From: Desulfurobacterium sp. TC5-1
Lineage (GTDB): Bacteria > Aquificota > Aquificia > Desulfurobacteriales > Desulfurobacteriaceae
Direction of reading: 5' to 3'
Assembly: GCF_000421485.1 (NCBI RefSeq)
Contig: NZ_ATXC01000001.1
Coordinates: forward strand, 496,001-560,000
DNA: 64,000 nucleotides
Below the pieces are notes generated by a model. The model searched no databases and was not told where the DNA came from. It worked only from the letters and a program-made list of their open reading frames with translations. Both the position numbers and the translations under genes were made by a program. Positions 17,298-27,048 of this stretch are shown in pieces (the stretch's first letter is position 1; every line of letters starts with the position of its first letter).

Positions 17298-18396
17298 AAC
17301 AATTGTTGTTAAAGAATTTAAAGAGATGATAAAAGATAAAATAGGGGCACTTGTTATTTTTGTTGTGCCCATTTCGATGATGTTGATTTTCGGTTACGGA
17401 ATGAGGCTTGATGTTGACAAGATTCCTTTTGTAGTTGTTGATTATGACCACTCTCAGTTGAGCAGAGAGCTTGTTTACAAACTTTCAGCCACGAAAGAGT
17501 ACTTTCATTTTATCGGTGAAGTGAGTTCGGAGAAAGAGATAGACAGGTTAATACTTAACAACAGGGCGCGGTTCGGAATTGTTATTCCTCCGGATTTTGA
17601 GAAAGATATAAAAAGTGGCAAGAATAAGAAGGTTTTCATCATTGTTGATGGTACGTTTCCCTACAGGGGTGAAATGGCAAAAAGTTATGTCGTTGCCGTT
17701 ATTAACCAGATGAACCTTGATAGAATATCAAAACTTACAGGTGCTGCCCTTCCTCTAAAACTGAAAATTCGCTACTGGTTTAATGAAAATTTGAAGCAGG
17801 AATATCTGATGGCTTCCGGGACAATGGCAGTTATTCTATTTATGTCACCTGCCGTTATGGCTTCCCTCCTTATAGCAAAGGAGAAAGAGAAGGGTTCAAT
17901 CTACAACATTTATACCTCTTCAATAACGAAAGTGGAATTTCTGTTGGGAAAGCAGCTTTATACGGTGATAGTTTCCTCTGTAAACTTTTTAATAATCTTT
18001 CTCATGACACTTCTTGTTTTTAAGGTTCCTTTTAAAGGGAATCTTTTATTTTTTGTTTTAGCATCCGTTCTCTTCATGTTTGTTTCAACTGCTTTTGGCC
18101 TTTTACTTTCTACGTTTTTAAACACCCAGGTTTCTGCTTTTGTAGGTTCTATAATACTCACTGTCGTCCCTTCTATTCTGTACTCTGGTTATCTAACACC
18201 AATAAGTGCAATGAACAAGAACGGTCTTTTTATGGCTCATATTATTCCTACTTATTATTACATGAAAATTTTAAAGTCGTGTTTTTTCAAAAATGCAGGA
18301 ATTGTTCCTCTTCTTCCGCACGTTGCAGCGCTTGCTGGATTTTACATTCTTTTCTTTGCGCTTAATGTTAAGTTTTTCAGTAAGAGGGAAAAATGA
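17278..18396 (+). CDS. ABC-2 type permease, first subunit (YbhS-like)
   Basis: This 372-residue permease has one N-terminal membrane helix, a large extracytoplasmic domain (residues about 50-175), and five further helices in the C-terminal half, the ABC-2 layout. EKEKGSIYNIYTS between helices is the typical coupling segment of the family. The ATG has GAGGA a few bases upstream inside the ATPase gene. It probably forms a heterodimer with the next gene product. The substrate cannot be read from the sequence. Confidence 0.88.
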   Translation: MNLRKVKTIVVKEFKEMIKDKIGALVIFVVPISMMLIFGYGMRLDVDKIPFVVVDYDHSQLSRELVYKLSATKEYFHFIGEVSSEKEIDRLILNNRARFGIVIPPDFEKDIKSGKNKKVFIIVDGTFPYRGEMAKSYVVAVINQMNLDRISKLTGAALPLKLKIRYWFNENLKQEYLMASGTMAVILFMSPAVMASLLIAKEKEKGSIYNIYTSSITKVEFLLGKQLYTVIVSSVNFLIIFLMTLLVFKVPFKGNLLFFVLASVLFMFVSTAFGLLLSTFLNTQVSAFVGSIILTVVPSILYSGYLTPISAMNKNGLFMAHIIPTYYYMKILKSCFFKNAGIVPLLPHVAALAGFYILFFALNVKFFSKREK

Positions 18397-19502
18397 AAGA
18401 ATTTTTTGGCAGATTTTCAACGCTTATCTATAAAGAACTTCTTCAGTTTGTTAGGAGTAAAGGGCTTGTTATCTTTGCGATTTATGCTTTTACACTTGAT
18501 ATCTACTTTGCTGCTACCGGTATAAGTCTTACTCTAAGGAATGCAAAATTTTTTGTTCAGGATTACGATATGACGCCTGTCTCAAGAGAGTACGTTTACA
18601 GGTTTCATAAACCTTATTTCAACTTTCAGGGATACGTGCTTGGTGACAGGCAACTTGAAGATAAACTGTTAGAAGATAAAGCAATTGCAGTTATTAAAAT
18701 TCCTGACCATTTTGAGAGGGACTTTAAAGGGGGAAAGGCGGAGATAGGAATGATAATCAATGGTGCTGAGATAGTTGCAAGTTATCTTTTTTCAGCGTAT
18801 GCAGCACAGATTACCTACAACTTTATACTTGACCATTTCCCATTTAGGAAAGGATTGGGCCTTATAGAGCCAGATTCAAGGCTCTACTTTAATCAGAATG
18901 CTTCAAGTAAAGACTTTATGGGAATCTCTGAGCTTTTGACAGTTGTTACGCTCTTTCTGCTTATCCTTCCATCTTCAGCAATAATAAGAGAGAAGGAGCG
19001 GGGTAACATAGAAATGCTCATAGTTTCGCCTGTTCACAACTACACTTTCATGCTTGCAAAAGTTGTTGCTATGTCAGTAGTTATTCTTTTGTGCACTATA
19101 GCTTCTATACTTTTCATGGTTGAAGGTGTACTTGGTGTCGTTGTAAAAGGAAATCTATTTGATTTTGCAATATTTACTCTCGTTTTTGTCTTTGCCGCTT
19201 CTGGACTTTCCATGTTTATAGCGGCAATTTCCGAAAATATGCTCCAGGTTTCCCAGCTATCTATATTGATTCTTGTACCTATTCTGTACCTTTCAGGTTC
19301 CTGGACGCCAATAGAGGCTATGCCAAAAGTTCTTCAATATCTTGCGTATCTATCGCCTTTAAAGTATTATATAGATGGCGCTTTTGGAATTTTGATAAAA
19401 GGTCTTCCTTTAACTGCGGTAATTTCTGATCTTGTAGGTCTTCTTGTTCTTGGTTCTATTGTCTTTTTCGCGGGGAGTTACTTTCTATCAAGGAAAGTTT
19501 AG
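18393..19502 (+). CDS. ABC-2 type permease, second subunit (YbhR-like)
   Basis: This 369-residue paralogue of the preceding permease has the same plan: one N-terminal helix, an extracytoplasmic domain and a C-terminal block of helices with REKERGNIEMLIVSP before the second helix group. It starts in a 4-base overlap with its partner's stop codon. It is the last gene of the efflux operon. No hairpin terminator is visible in the 54 bases before ppa, so some read-through is possible. Confidence 0.88.
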   Translation: MKEFFGRFSTLIYKELLQFVRSKGLVIFAIYAFTLDIYFAATGISLTLRNAKFFVQDYDMTPVSREYVYRFHKPYFNFQGYVLGDRQLEDKLLEDKAIAVIKIPDHFERDFKGGKAEIGMIINGAEIVASYLFSAYAAQITYNFILDHFPFRKGLGLIEPDSRLYFNQNASSKDFMGISELLTVVTLFLLILPSSAIIREKERGNIEMLIVSPVHNYTFMLAKVVAMSVVILLCTIASILFMVEGVLGVVVKGNLFDFAIFTLVFVFAASGLSMFIAAISENMLQVSQLSILILVPILYLSGSWTPIEAMPKVLQYLAYLSPLKYYIDGAFGILIKGLPLTAVISDLVGLLVLGSIVFFAGSYFLSRKV

Positions 19503-19556
19503 GAATATGGCTTTCTATAGTGTAAAATTCTACAAAACAACTTCAGGAGGCAGAAG

Positions 19557-20081
19557 ATGGATGTGAAAAAAATCCCACCTGGCAAGAATGTTCCAGAAGA
19601 TATCTATGCGGTAATTGAGATTCCCCAGGGTTCAAACATTAAGTATGAGGTTGACAAGGAAAGTGGTGCAGTTTTTGTTGACAGGTTCCTTTTCACCCCA
19701 ATGTTTTATCCTGCAAATTACGGATTTGTTCCCAACACGCTTGCAGACGATGGTGATCCGATAGATGTTTTAGTTATATCAAGAGCACCAGTTGTTCCAG
19801 GAAGTGTTATAAGATGTAGGCCTATCGGCGTTTTAATAATGGAAGATGAGAGCGGTCAGGATGAAAAAATACTTGCCGTTCCTGTAGATAAGTTAGATCT
19901 TAAGTATAAAGATGTAAAAGAAATAACAGATCTTCCAGAGGCTGTTCTAAATGAAATTAAGCACTTCTTTGAACACTACAAAGATCTTGAACCTGGAAAG
20001 TGGGTAAAACTGAAAGAGTACAAAGGTTCTGAGGAGGCCAAAGCACTTATTATTAAAGCTGTTGAAAACTATAAAGGTTAA
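19557..20081 (+). CDS. ppa: Inorganic pyrophosphatase
   Basis: This is a family I soluble pyrophosphatase (174 residues) that hydrolyses PPi to two phosphates. The signature [10 protein letters not shown], with its metal-binding aspartates, is at about residues 64-73. [16 protein letters not shown] and the C-terminal [16 protein letters not shown] fit as well. A strong AGGAGG lies six bases before the ATG. A TAAAAT box about 29 bases upstream may be the -10 element. A hairpin terminator follows the gene. Confidence 0.97.
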   Translation: MDVKKIPPGKNVPEDIYAVIEIPQGSNIKYEVDKESGAVFVDRFLFTPMFYPANYGFVPNTLADDGDPIDVLVISRAPVVPGSVIRCRPIGVLIMEDESGQDEKILAVPVDKLDLKYKDVKEITDLPEAVLNEIKHFFEHYKDLEPGKWVKLKEYKGSEEAKALIIKAVENYKG

Positions 20082-20093
20082 ATTTCCGATACG

Positions 20094-20130
20094 GGGAAGA
20101 TGCCAGGCGTCTTCCCTTTCTCTTTCTTTT
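20094..20130 (+). terminator. Rho-independent terminator after ppa
   Basis: GGGAAGA and TCTTCCC form a 7-bp stem with a 9-base loop that can pair further at GCC/GGC. A T/C-rich tail (CTTTCTTTTTCCC) follows. It lies just after the ppa stop and separates it from phoU. Confidence 0.65.
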
Positions 20131-20215
20131 TCCCTTCCAAATTTTAAAAAAATTCATAATTTATATCTTATACTTACTCCTGTTGATAAAATAAAAGCAG
20201 GGAGGATCTATCCTT

Positions 20216-20923
20216 ATGGTGAACAGATACGTTGAAGAGCTTGATGAACTAAAAAGGGATTTTATTGAAATTTCAGATATGGCGAGAAGGATTATTTCTG
20301 AAGCCATGGAAGCTTTGATAGAAAGGGATGCAGAGAAAGCTCGTTCAACTTATGAGTACGATAAACTGATTGATCTTAAAGAGCTTGAAATTGAAGAAAA
20401 GTGTGTGAGAATTTTTGCCCTTTATCAGCCTGAAGCTTCTGACTTAAGGTTTGTTGTTTCAATATTGAAAAGTATTGGTGATCTTGAAAGGGTAGGTGAT
20501 CTTGCAAGAGACATATGTGAGATAGCAATTTATCTTTCCGAGTATCCACCTATAAAGCCGTACGTTGACCTTCCAAGAATGGCAATAATAGTTAAGGAGA
20601 TGCTTAAAGATGCCATCCTGTCTATTTTGAAAGGCGATATAGAGATGGCTAAAGAGGTTATTGAAAAGGATGATATAGTTGATAGTTTTTATGCAAGGAT
20701 TACAGACGAACTTATAGAAATTGTTGAGAGCGATCCGAAGACTGCTCATATAGCGCTAAGGCTTATTCTTGTTACCCGTTCTTTAGAAAGGGTTGGTGAC
20801 CATGCTACAAACATTGCTGAGTATGCTGTTTACATGAAGACGGGAGAAATAATCAAACATCAGAAGGCTTTAAAATGGCTTAGAGAACAAGAGGAGAAAG
20901 AAAGTGACGGAGGGAAAAAGTAA
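20216..20923 (+). CDS. phoU: Phosphate uptake regulator PhoU
   Basis: PhoU is a two-repeat helical-bundle protein that links the phosphate transporter to the PhoR/PhoB system. Both repeats carry the metal-binding pattern: DLRFVVSILKSIGDLERVGD around residue 80, and HIALRLILVTRSLERVGDHA around residue 180. Length is 235 residues. GGGAGGA lies about ten bases before the ATG. The pst transporter genes are not here; the neighbour ppa makes phosphate from PPi. The 3' end overlaps the SPFH-protein gene by 20 bases. Confidence 0.95.
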   Translation: MVNRYVEELDELKRDFIEISDMARRIISEAMEALIERDAEKARSTYEYDKLIDLKELEIEEKCVRIFALYQPEASDLRFVVSILKSIGDLERVGDLARDICEIAIYLSEYPPIKPYVDLPRMAIIVKEMLKDAILSILKGDIEMAKEVIEKDDIVDSFYARITDELIEIVESDPKTAHIALRLILVTRSLERVGDHATNIAEYAVYMKTGEIIKHQKALKWLREQEEKESDGGKK

Positions 20924-21746
20924 GAAACTGCCAGCCCGCCCCATAATCGTTATGATTCTTTTTTTCGGCTTTATAGTTTTTCTGCTTAACTGTTTTATAA
21001 CAATTGATGCAGGAGAGGTAGGTGTAAGGCTAAGGTTAGGAAAGATTGATAAAGAGGAACTTTATCCAGGTTTCCATCTTGTTATTCCTGGTGTAGATAG
21101 AGTTGTTATCTTTTCAACGAGAGTTGAAAAGATTGATATGACTCAGCGAACAAGAAATCCAATATCTGCTCTTAGTATAGAGGGACTTCCTGCGGTTCTT
21201 GATGTTACAGTATTGTACAGGATTGTTCCTTCAAAAGCTGACGAAATATACAAAAATTTCGGCGAGGATTACGCTGATAAGCTCATTGTTCCGATAGCGA
21301 GAGAATCTGTGAGAAATATTGTCGCACAGTATAAAATAGAAGATTTGTATTCATCTAAAAGGGGTGAACTTCAGAAGAGAATTTTTGATGAGATAAAAAA
21401 TCGTTTAAAAAGCGATAACATTCAGGTTGTCGATGTTCTGCTGAGAAACGTGAAGCTCCCGGCTAAAGTTGTAGAGAAGATAGAAGAAAAGCTCAGGGCG
21501 AAAGAGGAAGCTGAAAAGATGAAGTTTGTAATAGAGAAGGAAAGATTAGAAGCGGAAAGAAAAATAACGGAGGCAAAGGGTATAGCTGAGTCCAACAGGA
21601 TCATAGCTAATTCTCTGTCGAAAGCTTACCTTCAGTGGTATTATTTACAGACGATTAAAAGCCTTGCAAACGGTCCCAATAATACATTTATAATAACGCC
21701 GTACGATAAAAACCTTGTTCCTCTTTTGAACCTTAACAAAAAATGA
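20904..21746 (+). CDS. SPFH/prohibitin-family membrane protein
   Basis: The protein has one N-terminal membrane helix (PIIVMILFFGFIVFLLNCF), then an SPFH domain (VGVRLRLGKIDKEELYPGFH) and a charged coiled-coil region (residues about 185-235, EAEKMKFVIEKERLEAERK). This is the build of prohibitins and HflC-type scaffolds of membrane proteases and microdomains. GTG 20904 is chosen because AGAGGAG stands seven bases before it, inside phoU. It does not sit with an HflK partner or a protease gene. Confidence 0.87.
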   Translation: MTEGKSKKLPARPIIVMILFFGFIVFLLNCFITIDAGEVGVRLRLGKIDKEELYPGFHLVIPGVDRVVIFSTRVEKIDMTQRTRNPISALSIEGLPAVLDVTVLYRIVPSKADEIYKNFGEDYADKLIVPIARESVRNIVAQYKIEDLYSSKRGELQKRIFDEIKNRLKSDNIQVVDVLLRNVKLPAKVVEKIEEKLRAKEEAEKMKFVIEKERLEAERKITEAKGIAESNRIIANSLSKAYLQWYYLQTIKSLANGPNNTFIITPYDKNLVPLLNLNKK

Positions 21747-22561
21747 TAAGTGTGGAGAATCCGTTAGAGTTTTTTAGATACGGGGTTTTCATTAAAGCTC
21801 TGATAGGTTCCGTTCTTTCCGGTTTTCTCTGTTCTCTTGTCGGGGTTTATGTTTTTTTGCGAAATATGTCTTTCATAGGTGCAGGTCTTGCCCATATAGC
21901 ATTTGCCGGAATAGCTTTTGGCCTTCTTATCGGTAATTTTCCTCTACTGTGGGGATTTATATTCGCATTTATGGCTTCTTCTGCAATTTGGTTTTTAAAC
22001 TATAAAGGGCGATTGACATTTGATGCTACAATAGGGGTTCTCTTTGCAACAAGCATGGGACTTGCCGTTCTCTTTTTAGGCATTTCTGGAAAATATAGGT
22101 CTGAAGCCCTTTCATACCTATTTGGAAGTCCGCTGATGGTGGAAAGTTCCGATGTCTGGATACTTGCTTTGACGGCAATTGTTATAACTGTTTTAACGGT
22201 TCTATTTTATAAAGAACTCTATTTGACGGTGTTTAGTGAAGAAATAGCTAAAGCTTCCGGTGTTCCTGTTGAAGTTATTACTTTTGCTGCTACCAGTTTT
22301 ATAACTATTGCTGTTGTTGGAGCCATGAAGGCAGTCGGTGCCCTTTTAGTTTTTTCCCTTCTCGTGATGCCTCCTGCGGCTGCTTATGAAATAGTTAACA
22401 GTTTTAAAGAAATGATAGTTCTTTCAGTTGTTTTTGGTTTATTTTCGGCGTTTTCAGGGATGTTTTTTTCTCTTATGTTTAATGTTCCTTCCGGTTCTAC
22501 AATTACTCTTGTCTCTTTCGCGATATTTCTGTTATCATATATAAAAAGAAGGAGGTTCTAA
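21743..22561 (+). CDS. ABC-3 family metal permease (ZnuB-like)
   Basis: This 272-residue integral membrane protein has about eight or nine hydrophobic helices and matches the ZnuB/MntB/TroC family, which imports zinc, manganese or iron. Family-like blocks are VGVYVFLRNMSFIGAGLAHI near the N terminus and VGALLVFSLLVMPPAAAY near residue 208. It starts in an ATGA overlap with the SPFH gene. The ATPase and the metal-binding protein that normally accompany it are absent from the neighbourhood. The metal cannot be inferred. Confidence 0.88.
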   Translation: MISVENPLEFFRYGVFIKALIGSVLSGFLCSLVGVYVFLRNMSFIGAGLAHIAFAGIAFGLLIGNFPLLWGFIFAFMASSAIWFLNYKGRLTFDATIGVLFATSMGLAVLFLGISGKYRSEALSYLFGSPLMVESSDVWILALTAIVITVLTVLFYKELYLTVFSEEIAKASGVPVEVITFAATSFITIAVVGAMKAVGALLVFSLLVMPPAAAYEIVNSFKEMIVLSVVFGLFSAFSGMFFSLMFNVPSGSTITLVSFAIFLLSYIKRRRF

Positions 22562-22566
22562 ATTTT

Positions 22567-23100
22567 ATGAACAAAAAAGTTAAAGTTCTTGTTGCGGGAC
22601 CTTTTGATTCAGGAAAAACTACATTTATAAAAACTGCGAATATGGAGTGTTACGATGGTGTGGAAGTTCCCAATTTTGATCCTGTTGAAATAAAAGAATT
22701 ATCTGGAACGACAACCGTTGGGCTTGATATATCTCATATAAATCTTAATGGAATTGATTTTATTCTTGTGGGCCTTCCGGGGCAAAAGCGGTTTTCCTTT
22801 TTATGGGACACTCTCGGAAACGATTATGATGCCATTTTAATTCTACACTCTGCTGAGCTTCCTCTTTCAGAAACAGAGTTTTATGTGAGCTTTTTTTCTA
22901 AAACCCCTTCCTGGAGGAGAGCAAAAAAGTTAATAATTCTTACAAAAAGGGATTTAAATCCAGGATTTGATGCAGTTAAGCTTTCTGAATTTGGCTTACC
23001 TGTTCTTTCCTGTGATCCGCGAAATAAAGAGGATGTTTACAATGTTCTAATGTTCCTTTACAATACAATTAGATATTCCTTAAATAAGGGAAAGAAGTAG
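22567..23100 (+). CDS. Small Ras-like/MglA-like GTPase
   Basis: This 177-residue P-loop GTPase belongs to the prokaryotic Ras-like, Arf/SRPRB-like group. G1 is GPFDSGKTT, switch/G2 is GTTTVGLDI, G3 is the altered LVGLPGQKRF (LPG instead of DxxG), and G4 is TKRD. The G3 change is seen in related MglA-like proteins. Its target is unknown. No roadblock/LC7 partner adjoins it. It begins five bases after the metal permease and ends in a terminator. Confidence 0.78.
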   Translation: MNKKVKVLVAGPFDSGKTTFIKTANMECYDGVEVPNFDPVEIKELSGTTTVGLDISHINLNGIDFILVGLPGQKRFSFLWDTLGNDYDAILILHSAELPLSETEFYVSFFSKTPSWRRAKKLIILTKRDLNPGFDAVKLSEFGLPVLSCDPRNKEDVYNVLMFLYNTIRYSLNKGKK

Positions 23101-23113
23101 GGGGATATCCCCC
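23100..23113. terminator. Bidirectional hairpin between convergent operons
   Basis: GGGGGATATCCCCC is a perfect palindrome (5-bp G/C stem, 4-base loop) in the 18-base gap between the GTPase stop and the hemB stop. It is flanked by T/A-rich bases on the hemB side. It can act on both strands, although the T tracts are short. Confidence 0.6.
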
Positions 23114-23118
23114 TAAAA

Positions 23119-24108
23119 TTAAATCCACTTTGCAACGTCTTTTGCGAAGTAGGTAAGGATAATATCGGCACCTGCTCTTTTCATTGATAAAAGTGTTTCA
23201 AGAACAACCCTTTTTTCATCTATCCAGCCGTTTGCGGCAGCCGCTTTTATCATTGAATATTCGCCGCTAACGTTGTACGCTGCAGTTGGATACTTAAAAT
23301 TCTCCTTCACAGCTCTGATAACGTCCATGTATGATAGTGCTGGTTTAACCATAACAATGTCAGCACCTTCTTCAATGTCGAGGGCTACTTCCCTTAAAGC
23401 TTCATTTATGTTGGCAGGATCCATCTGGTAACTTCTTCTATCCCCGAAGGATGGAGCAGATTCGGCAGCATCTCTGAAAGGTCCGTAGTATGCAGAAGCG
23501 TACTTTGCCGCGTACGACATTATCGGTATGTCTGTGAATCCAGCTTCGTCAAGTCCTTCTCTTATTGCTTTTATCATTCCATCCATCATGCCTGATGGAG
23601 CTACCATGTCAGCACCGGCCTTGGCGTGGGATACCACCTGCTTTTTGAGAAGCTCAAGGGTTTTATCGTTGTCAACGTCACAGACATTTCCATTGCACTT
23701 AAGGTATCCACAGTGACCGTGAGATGTGTACTCACAGAAACAGACGTCGGTAATTACGTACATATCGGGAACAGCTTCTTTAATAGCTCTTATGGAACGT
23801 TGAATTATTCCGTTGTCTGAAAAGCTATCGGAACCAAATTCATCTTTATGTTCGGGGATGCCAAACAGAATAATCGCTGGAATACCTAATTCTTTTACCT
23901 CTTTTACCTCTTCCACAACTTTATCAATTGAGTATCTAAACTGTCCAGGCATTGACTTGATTTCTTCCTTTATGCCTTCACCTTCAACGATAAATAGGGG
24001 ATAGATAAGGTCGTCAACGCTTAAATGAGTTTCTCTTACCATTCTTCTGATATTTTCATTCTTTCTTAGCCTTCTTAACCTCAGCTGAGGAAATTTTCCC
24101 GTTATCAT
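23119..24108 (-). CDS. hemB: Delta-aminolevulinic acid dehydratase (porphobilinogen synthase)
   Basis: HemB condenses two 5-aminolevulinate molecules to porphobilinogen. A metal-binding cysteine cluster ([17 protein letters not shown]) lies near residues 118-135, suggesting the zinc-dependent type, with two extra cysteines just after. The Schiff-base lysines are in [15 protein letters not shown] and [10 protein letters not shown]. Length is 329 residues. It is the last gene of the heme run and overlaps hemD by 4 bases. Confidence 0.97.
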   Translation of the reverse strand: MITGKFPQLRLRRLRKNENIRRMVRETHLSVDDLIYPLFIVEGEGIKEEIKSMPGQFRYSIDKVVEEVKEVKELGIPAIILFGIPEHKDEFGSDSFSDNGIIQRSIRAIKEAVPDMYVITDVCFCEYTSHGHCGYLKCNGNVCDVDNDKTLELLKKQVVSHAKAGADMVAPSGMMDGMIKAIREGLDEAGFTDIPIMSYAAKYASAYYGPFRDAAESAPSFGDRRSYQMDPANINEALREVALDIEEGADIVMVKPALSYMDVIRAVKENFKYPTAAYNVSGEYSMIKAAAANGWIDEKRVVLETLLSMKRAGADIILTYFAKDVAKWI

Positions 24109-24824
24109 TTTTTCCCTCCATATTCTATTATCGTGTTGATTATACCGTTTAATGTGTATTCTTCCGGTATTTTCCAGACTTTAAAGTTAGCCTTTTCTAT
24201 GGCATTAGCTGTTACATGTCCTATGGGAATGATTTTAGATTTTGAAAGGGCTTTTTCTCCTTTATCTTCTGAAAGTTTTAGAAAACTTTTAAATGTTGAG
24301 GGGCTGGTAAATGTGAATATATCAATTCCTTTTTCAATCTCTCTAATGAGATCTTCCTTAACTTCTTCGTTCACTATGGTTTCGTATGCGATAATTTCTT
24401 TAACTTCATTTCCTGTCTGTTTCAAAAATTCAGAGAAAACCTTTCTGGCCACTTTTGGTTTTATCAGTAAAAATTTCTTCCCTTTTATCTCCATTGTCTT
24501 TACCAGTTCTACAAGTCCTTCACCACTAAAGGTTTGAGGGACTAATGGTTCTATTCCTTCACTTTTAAGAAGTTTTGCGGTCGATTTTCCAACTGCTATT
24601 ACACGAGCAGTTTTCAGGTAATCTATTGGAATTTTTGAAAGAAAATGTTTAACACCGTTTTTGCTTGAAAAAACTACAAAGTCAGGCTGGAAATTTTCTA
24701 TTTCTTCAACCGAAAATGGAAGTGGGACGGTTTTGATAAGAGGGATAGCTATCGCAACTATCCCTTCATCATTAAGTTTGTCAATTTGTTCAGACGAAAG
24801 TTTTGAGGGAAAGAAAACCCTCAT
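24105..24824 (-). CDS. hemD: Uroporphyrinogen-III synthase
   Basis: HemD closes hydroxymethylbilane with D-ring inversion to give uroporphyrinogen III. The family is poorly conserved, but the two-lobed pattern is visible: [13 protein letters not shown] near residue 50, [17 protein letters not shown], and [15 protein letters not shown] followed by [13 protein letters not shown]. Position between hemC and hemB, with 4-base overlaps at both ends, settles the call. Length is 239 residues. Confidence 0.92.
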   Translation of the reverse strand: MRVFFPSKLSSEQIDKLNDEGIVAIAIPLIKTVPLPFSVEEIENFQPDFVVFSSKNGVKHFLSKIPIDYLKTARVIAVGKSTAKLLKSEGIEPLVPQTFSGEGLVELVKTMEIKGKKFLLIKPKVARKVFSEFLKQTGNEVKEIIAYETIVNEEVKEDLIREIEKGIDIFTFTSPSTFKSFLKLSEDKGEKALSKSKIIPIGHVTANAIEKANFKVWKIPEEYTLNGIINTIIEYGGKK

Positions 24825-25750
24825 TTTTCTTCCTCTTTAAGACTCTCTAATATCTCTTTCCCGCCGCGGCTTAAAAGTCGCCGGGCTATGGCTCTTCCTG
24901 TCTCTTCGGGCTTTTCCTTTGGGAAAAGTCCTTCCTCTTTAAGGAATGTAGTACCGTCAAGGCTTGCGATGAATGCTCTTACATATATCCCATCTTCTTT
25001 TACTTCTGCGTAGCATCCCATGGGAACCTGGCAACCACCTTCAACCGTTTTAAGAAATGACCGTTCAATGGCTGCAGCAAGTTCACTTTTTTCGTCGTTA
25101 ATGACGTCTCTTATGATTTTTTCAATTTCAGGGTCGTTTTCTCTTCCCTCTATTCCTAAAATACCCTGAGAGACGGAAGGAATCATTACGTCAGGTGAAA
25201 GGATTTCGTCTATTTCATTATCAAATCCCAACCTTTTAACGCCGGCAGCAGCAAGTATTATAGCGTCGTACTGCCCTTCTTTAAGTTTTCTTATCCTTGT
25301 ATCTACGTTTCCGCGGAGGTCTTCTATCTGAAGATCAGGTCTTAAACGTTTAAGTTGAGCCTTTCTCCTTAAGGAGCTTGTTCCAACCTTTGCACCTTCA
25401 GGTAGTGTTTTGAACGTGAATCTACCGTTTGATAAGAAAGCGTCTCTTGGATCTTCTCTGTGAGAAAATGCTATTAATTTTAAACCTTCTGGAAGTACGC
25501 TTGGAACGTCTTTTAAACTGTGAACAGCTATATCAACTTCACCTTTCAACATCGCATCTTCTATTTCTTTCGTAAAAAGCCCTTTGTCACCAATCTTCGC
25601 AAGGGGTGCGTCAAGAATTTTATCCCCTTTTGTCACAATTTTTACAAGTTCGACTTCTATCTCTGGATATTTCTTCTGTACCTGTGCTTTTACCCACTCC
25701 GATTGCCACAAGGCAAGCTTGCTCTTTCTCGTTCCTATCCTGATTTTCAA
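24821..25750 (-). CDS. hemC: Porphobilinogen deaminase (hydroxymethylbilane synthase)
   Basis: HemC polymerises four porphobilinogens. The start KIRIGTRKSKLALWQ is the family N terminus, and the dipyrromethane cofactor cysteine is in GGCQVPMGCYAEV. SLKDVPSVLPEG and ILAAAGVKRLG also fit. The frame opens at a TTG (25765), but a second TTG (25750) is preferred: it gives MKIRIGTRKS directly and has GGAGGAA four bases before it. This gives 309 residues. Confidence 0.96.
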   Translation of the reverse strand: MKIRIGTRKSKLALWQSEWVKAQVQKKYPEIEVELVKIVTKGDKILDAPLAKIGDKGLFTKEIEDAMLKGEVDIAVHSLKDVPSVLPEGLKLIAFSHREDPRDAFLSNGRFTFKTLPEGAKVGTSSLRRKAQLKRLRPDLQIEDLRGNVDTRIRKLKEGQYDAIILAAAGVKRLGFDNEIDEILSPDVMIPSVSQGILGIEGRENDPEIEKIIRDVINDEKSELAAAIERSFLKTVEGGCQVPMGCYAEVKEDGIYVRAFIASLDGTTFLKEEGLFPKEKPEETGRAIARRLLSRGGKEILESLKEEEK

Positions 25751-25767
25751 CTGGTTCCTCCGCAAAT

Positions 25768-27033
25768 TTACTCTTTTGTAAGACCGAATATCTCTCTAAA
25801 TACTTTTATATAGGTTTTTTCGTCGGGTGCTTTTTGTCTGAATGTTGTTATAGGAGTGTGTAGCAGTTTGTTTATTATTATCTGTGTTAGATAATCTACC
25901 TGTTCTTTCTGCTCTTCAGTAAGGTTCATCTTAGGTAATCTCTTTTCCAGTTCTTCTTTTCTTATCTTTTCTGCCTTTTGTTTAAGTTCCGCTATAAGTG
26001 GGGCAACTTCGTGTTCTTTAAGCCAATGGACAAATCGGTGGACACATCCTTCTATTATCTCTTCTGCTTCTTTTGCGGCCCTTTTTCTCTCTTCAAGGTT
26101 TGCTTCAACAACTTCTTTTAAATTGTCTATGTCAAAGAGATAGACATTTTCAATTCTGTCTATTGCTGGATCTATATCTCTTGGAACTGCAATGTCTATC
26201 AGGAATAGCGGTTTTCCACTTCGTCTGTTTTTCACTTTTTCTATCATCTCTTTGGTAATTACGTAACCGGATGCGCCAGTTGAACTTATTACAATGTCAG
26301 ATGCTGTAAGGACGGATTCTATATCTTCAAGTTTAAAAGCTTTTCCACCAAACTCTTCTGCTAATTTTTCTGCTTTTTCAAGTGTTCTGTTGACGACAAA
26401 TACCTTGTTTACACCAGTAGTTATTAGATGTTTAACGGCAAGCTCTGCCATTTCACCTGCACCAATTATGGCGACGTTTTTATCTGAAAGGTATCCGAAT
26501 ATCTTTTTGGCAAGTTCAACGGCAGCGAAGCTTATAGATACGGCATTCCTTGCTATACCTGTTTCTGTTCTGACCTTCTTTGAAACTTTAAGAGCAGTTT
26601 CACAGAATCTATTAATAACGACACCAGCTGTTCCCATTTCTCTTGCTTTTGCGAAAGCATCTTTGAACTGTCCGATGATTTGGGGTTCGCCTATCACCAT
26701 TGAGTCCAGACTTGAGGCCACTCTGAAGCCGTGCCTTACTGCTTCTTCCTGACTTTTGAAGTAGAGAAATTTGTTAAGTTCGTCTTCTGTTAATCCACTC
26801 AATTTTGAGAGAAACGTTTTTACAGAAACAAACGGGTTGTCATTCCTTGAAACAAAGTAAAACTCTACTCTGTTGCACGTAGATAAAATCATACATTCAT
26901 CAACAGGTGGAAGAGAGTTTAATTCAAGAATTGCACCTTCAAGTTTTTCGTCTTTGAGGGCAAACTTTTCTCTTATTTCTACCGGTGCTGTTTTGTGGTT
27001 CATACCGGTTACGCATATTTTCAGGTCACCCAT
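25768..27033 (-). CDS. hemA: Glutamyl-tRNA reductase
   Basis: HemA reduces glutamyl-tRNA to glutamate-1-semialdehyde, the first committed step of C5-pathway tetrapyrrole synthesis. The catalytic cysteine lies in ILSTCNRVEFYF near residue 50, the NADPH-binding motif is VAIIGAGEMAELAVKHL near residue 180, and a C-terminal dimerisation helix bundle is present. Length is 421 residues. HemL, the following aminomutase, is not in the window. Confidence 0.97.
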   Translation of the reverse strand: MGDLKICVTGMNHKTAPVEIREKFALKDEKLEGAILELNSLPPVDECMILSTCNRVEFYFVSRNDNPFVSVKTFLSKLSGLTEDELNKFLYFKSQEEAVRHGFRVASSLDSMVIGEPQIIGQFKDAFAKAREMGTAGVVINRFCETALKVSKKVRTETGIARNAVSISFAAVELAKKIFGYLSDKNVAIIGAGEMAELAVKHLITTGVNKVFVVNRTLEKAEKLAEEFGGKAFKLEDIESVLTASDIVISSTGASGYVITKEMIEKVKNRRSGKPLFLIDIAVPRDIDPAIDRIENVYLFDIDNLKEVVEANLEERKRAAKEAEEIIEGCVHRFVHWLKEHEVAPLIAELKQKAEKIRKEELEKRLPKMNLTEEQKEQVDYLTQIIINKLLHTPITTFRQKAPDEKTYIKVFREIFGLTKE

Positions 27034-27048
27034 TTAATAACCCCATAG

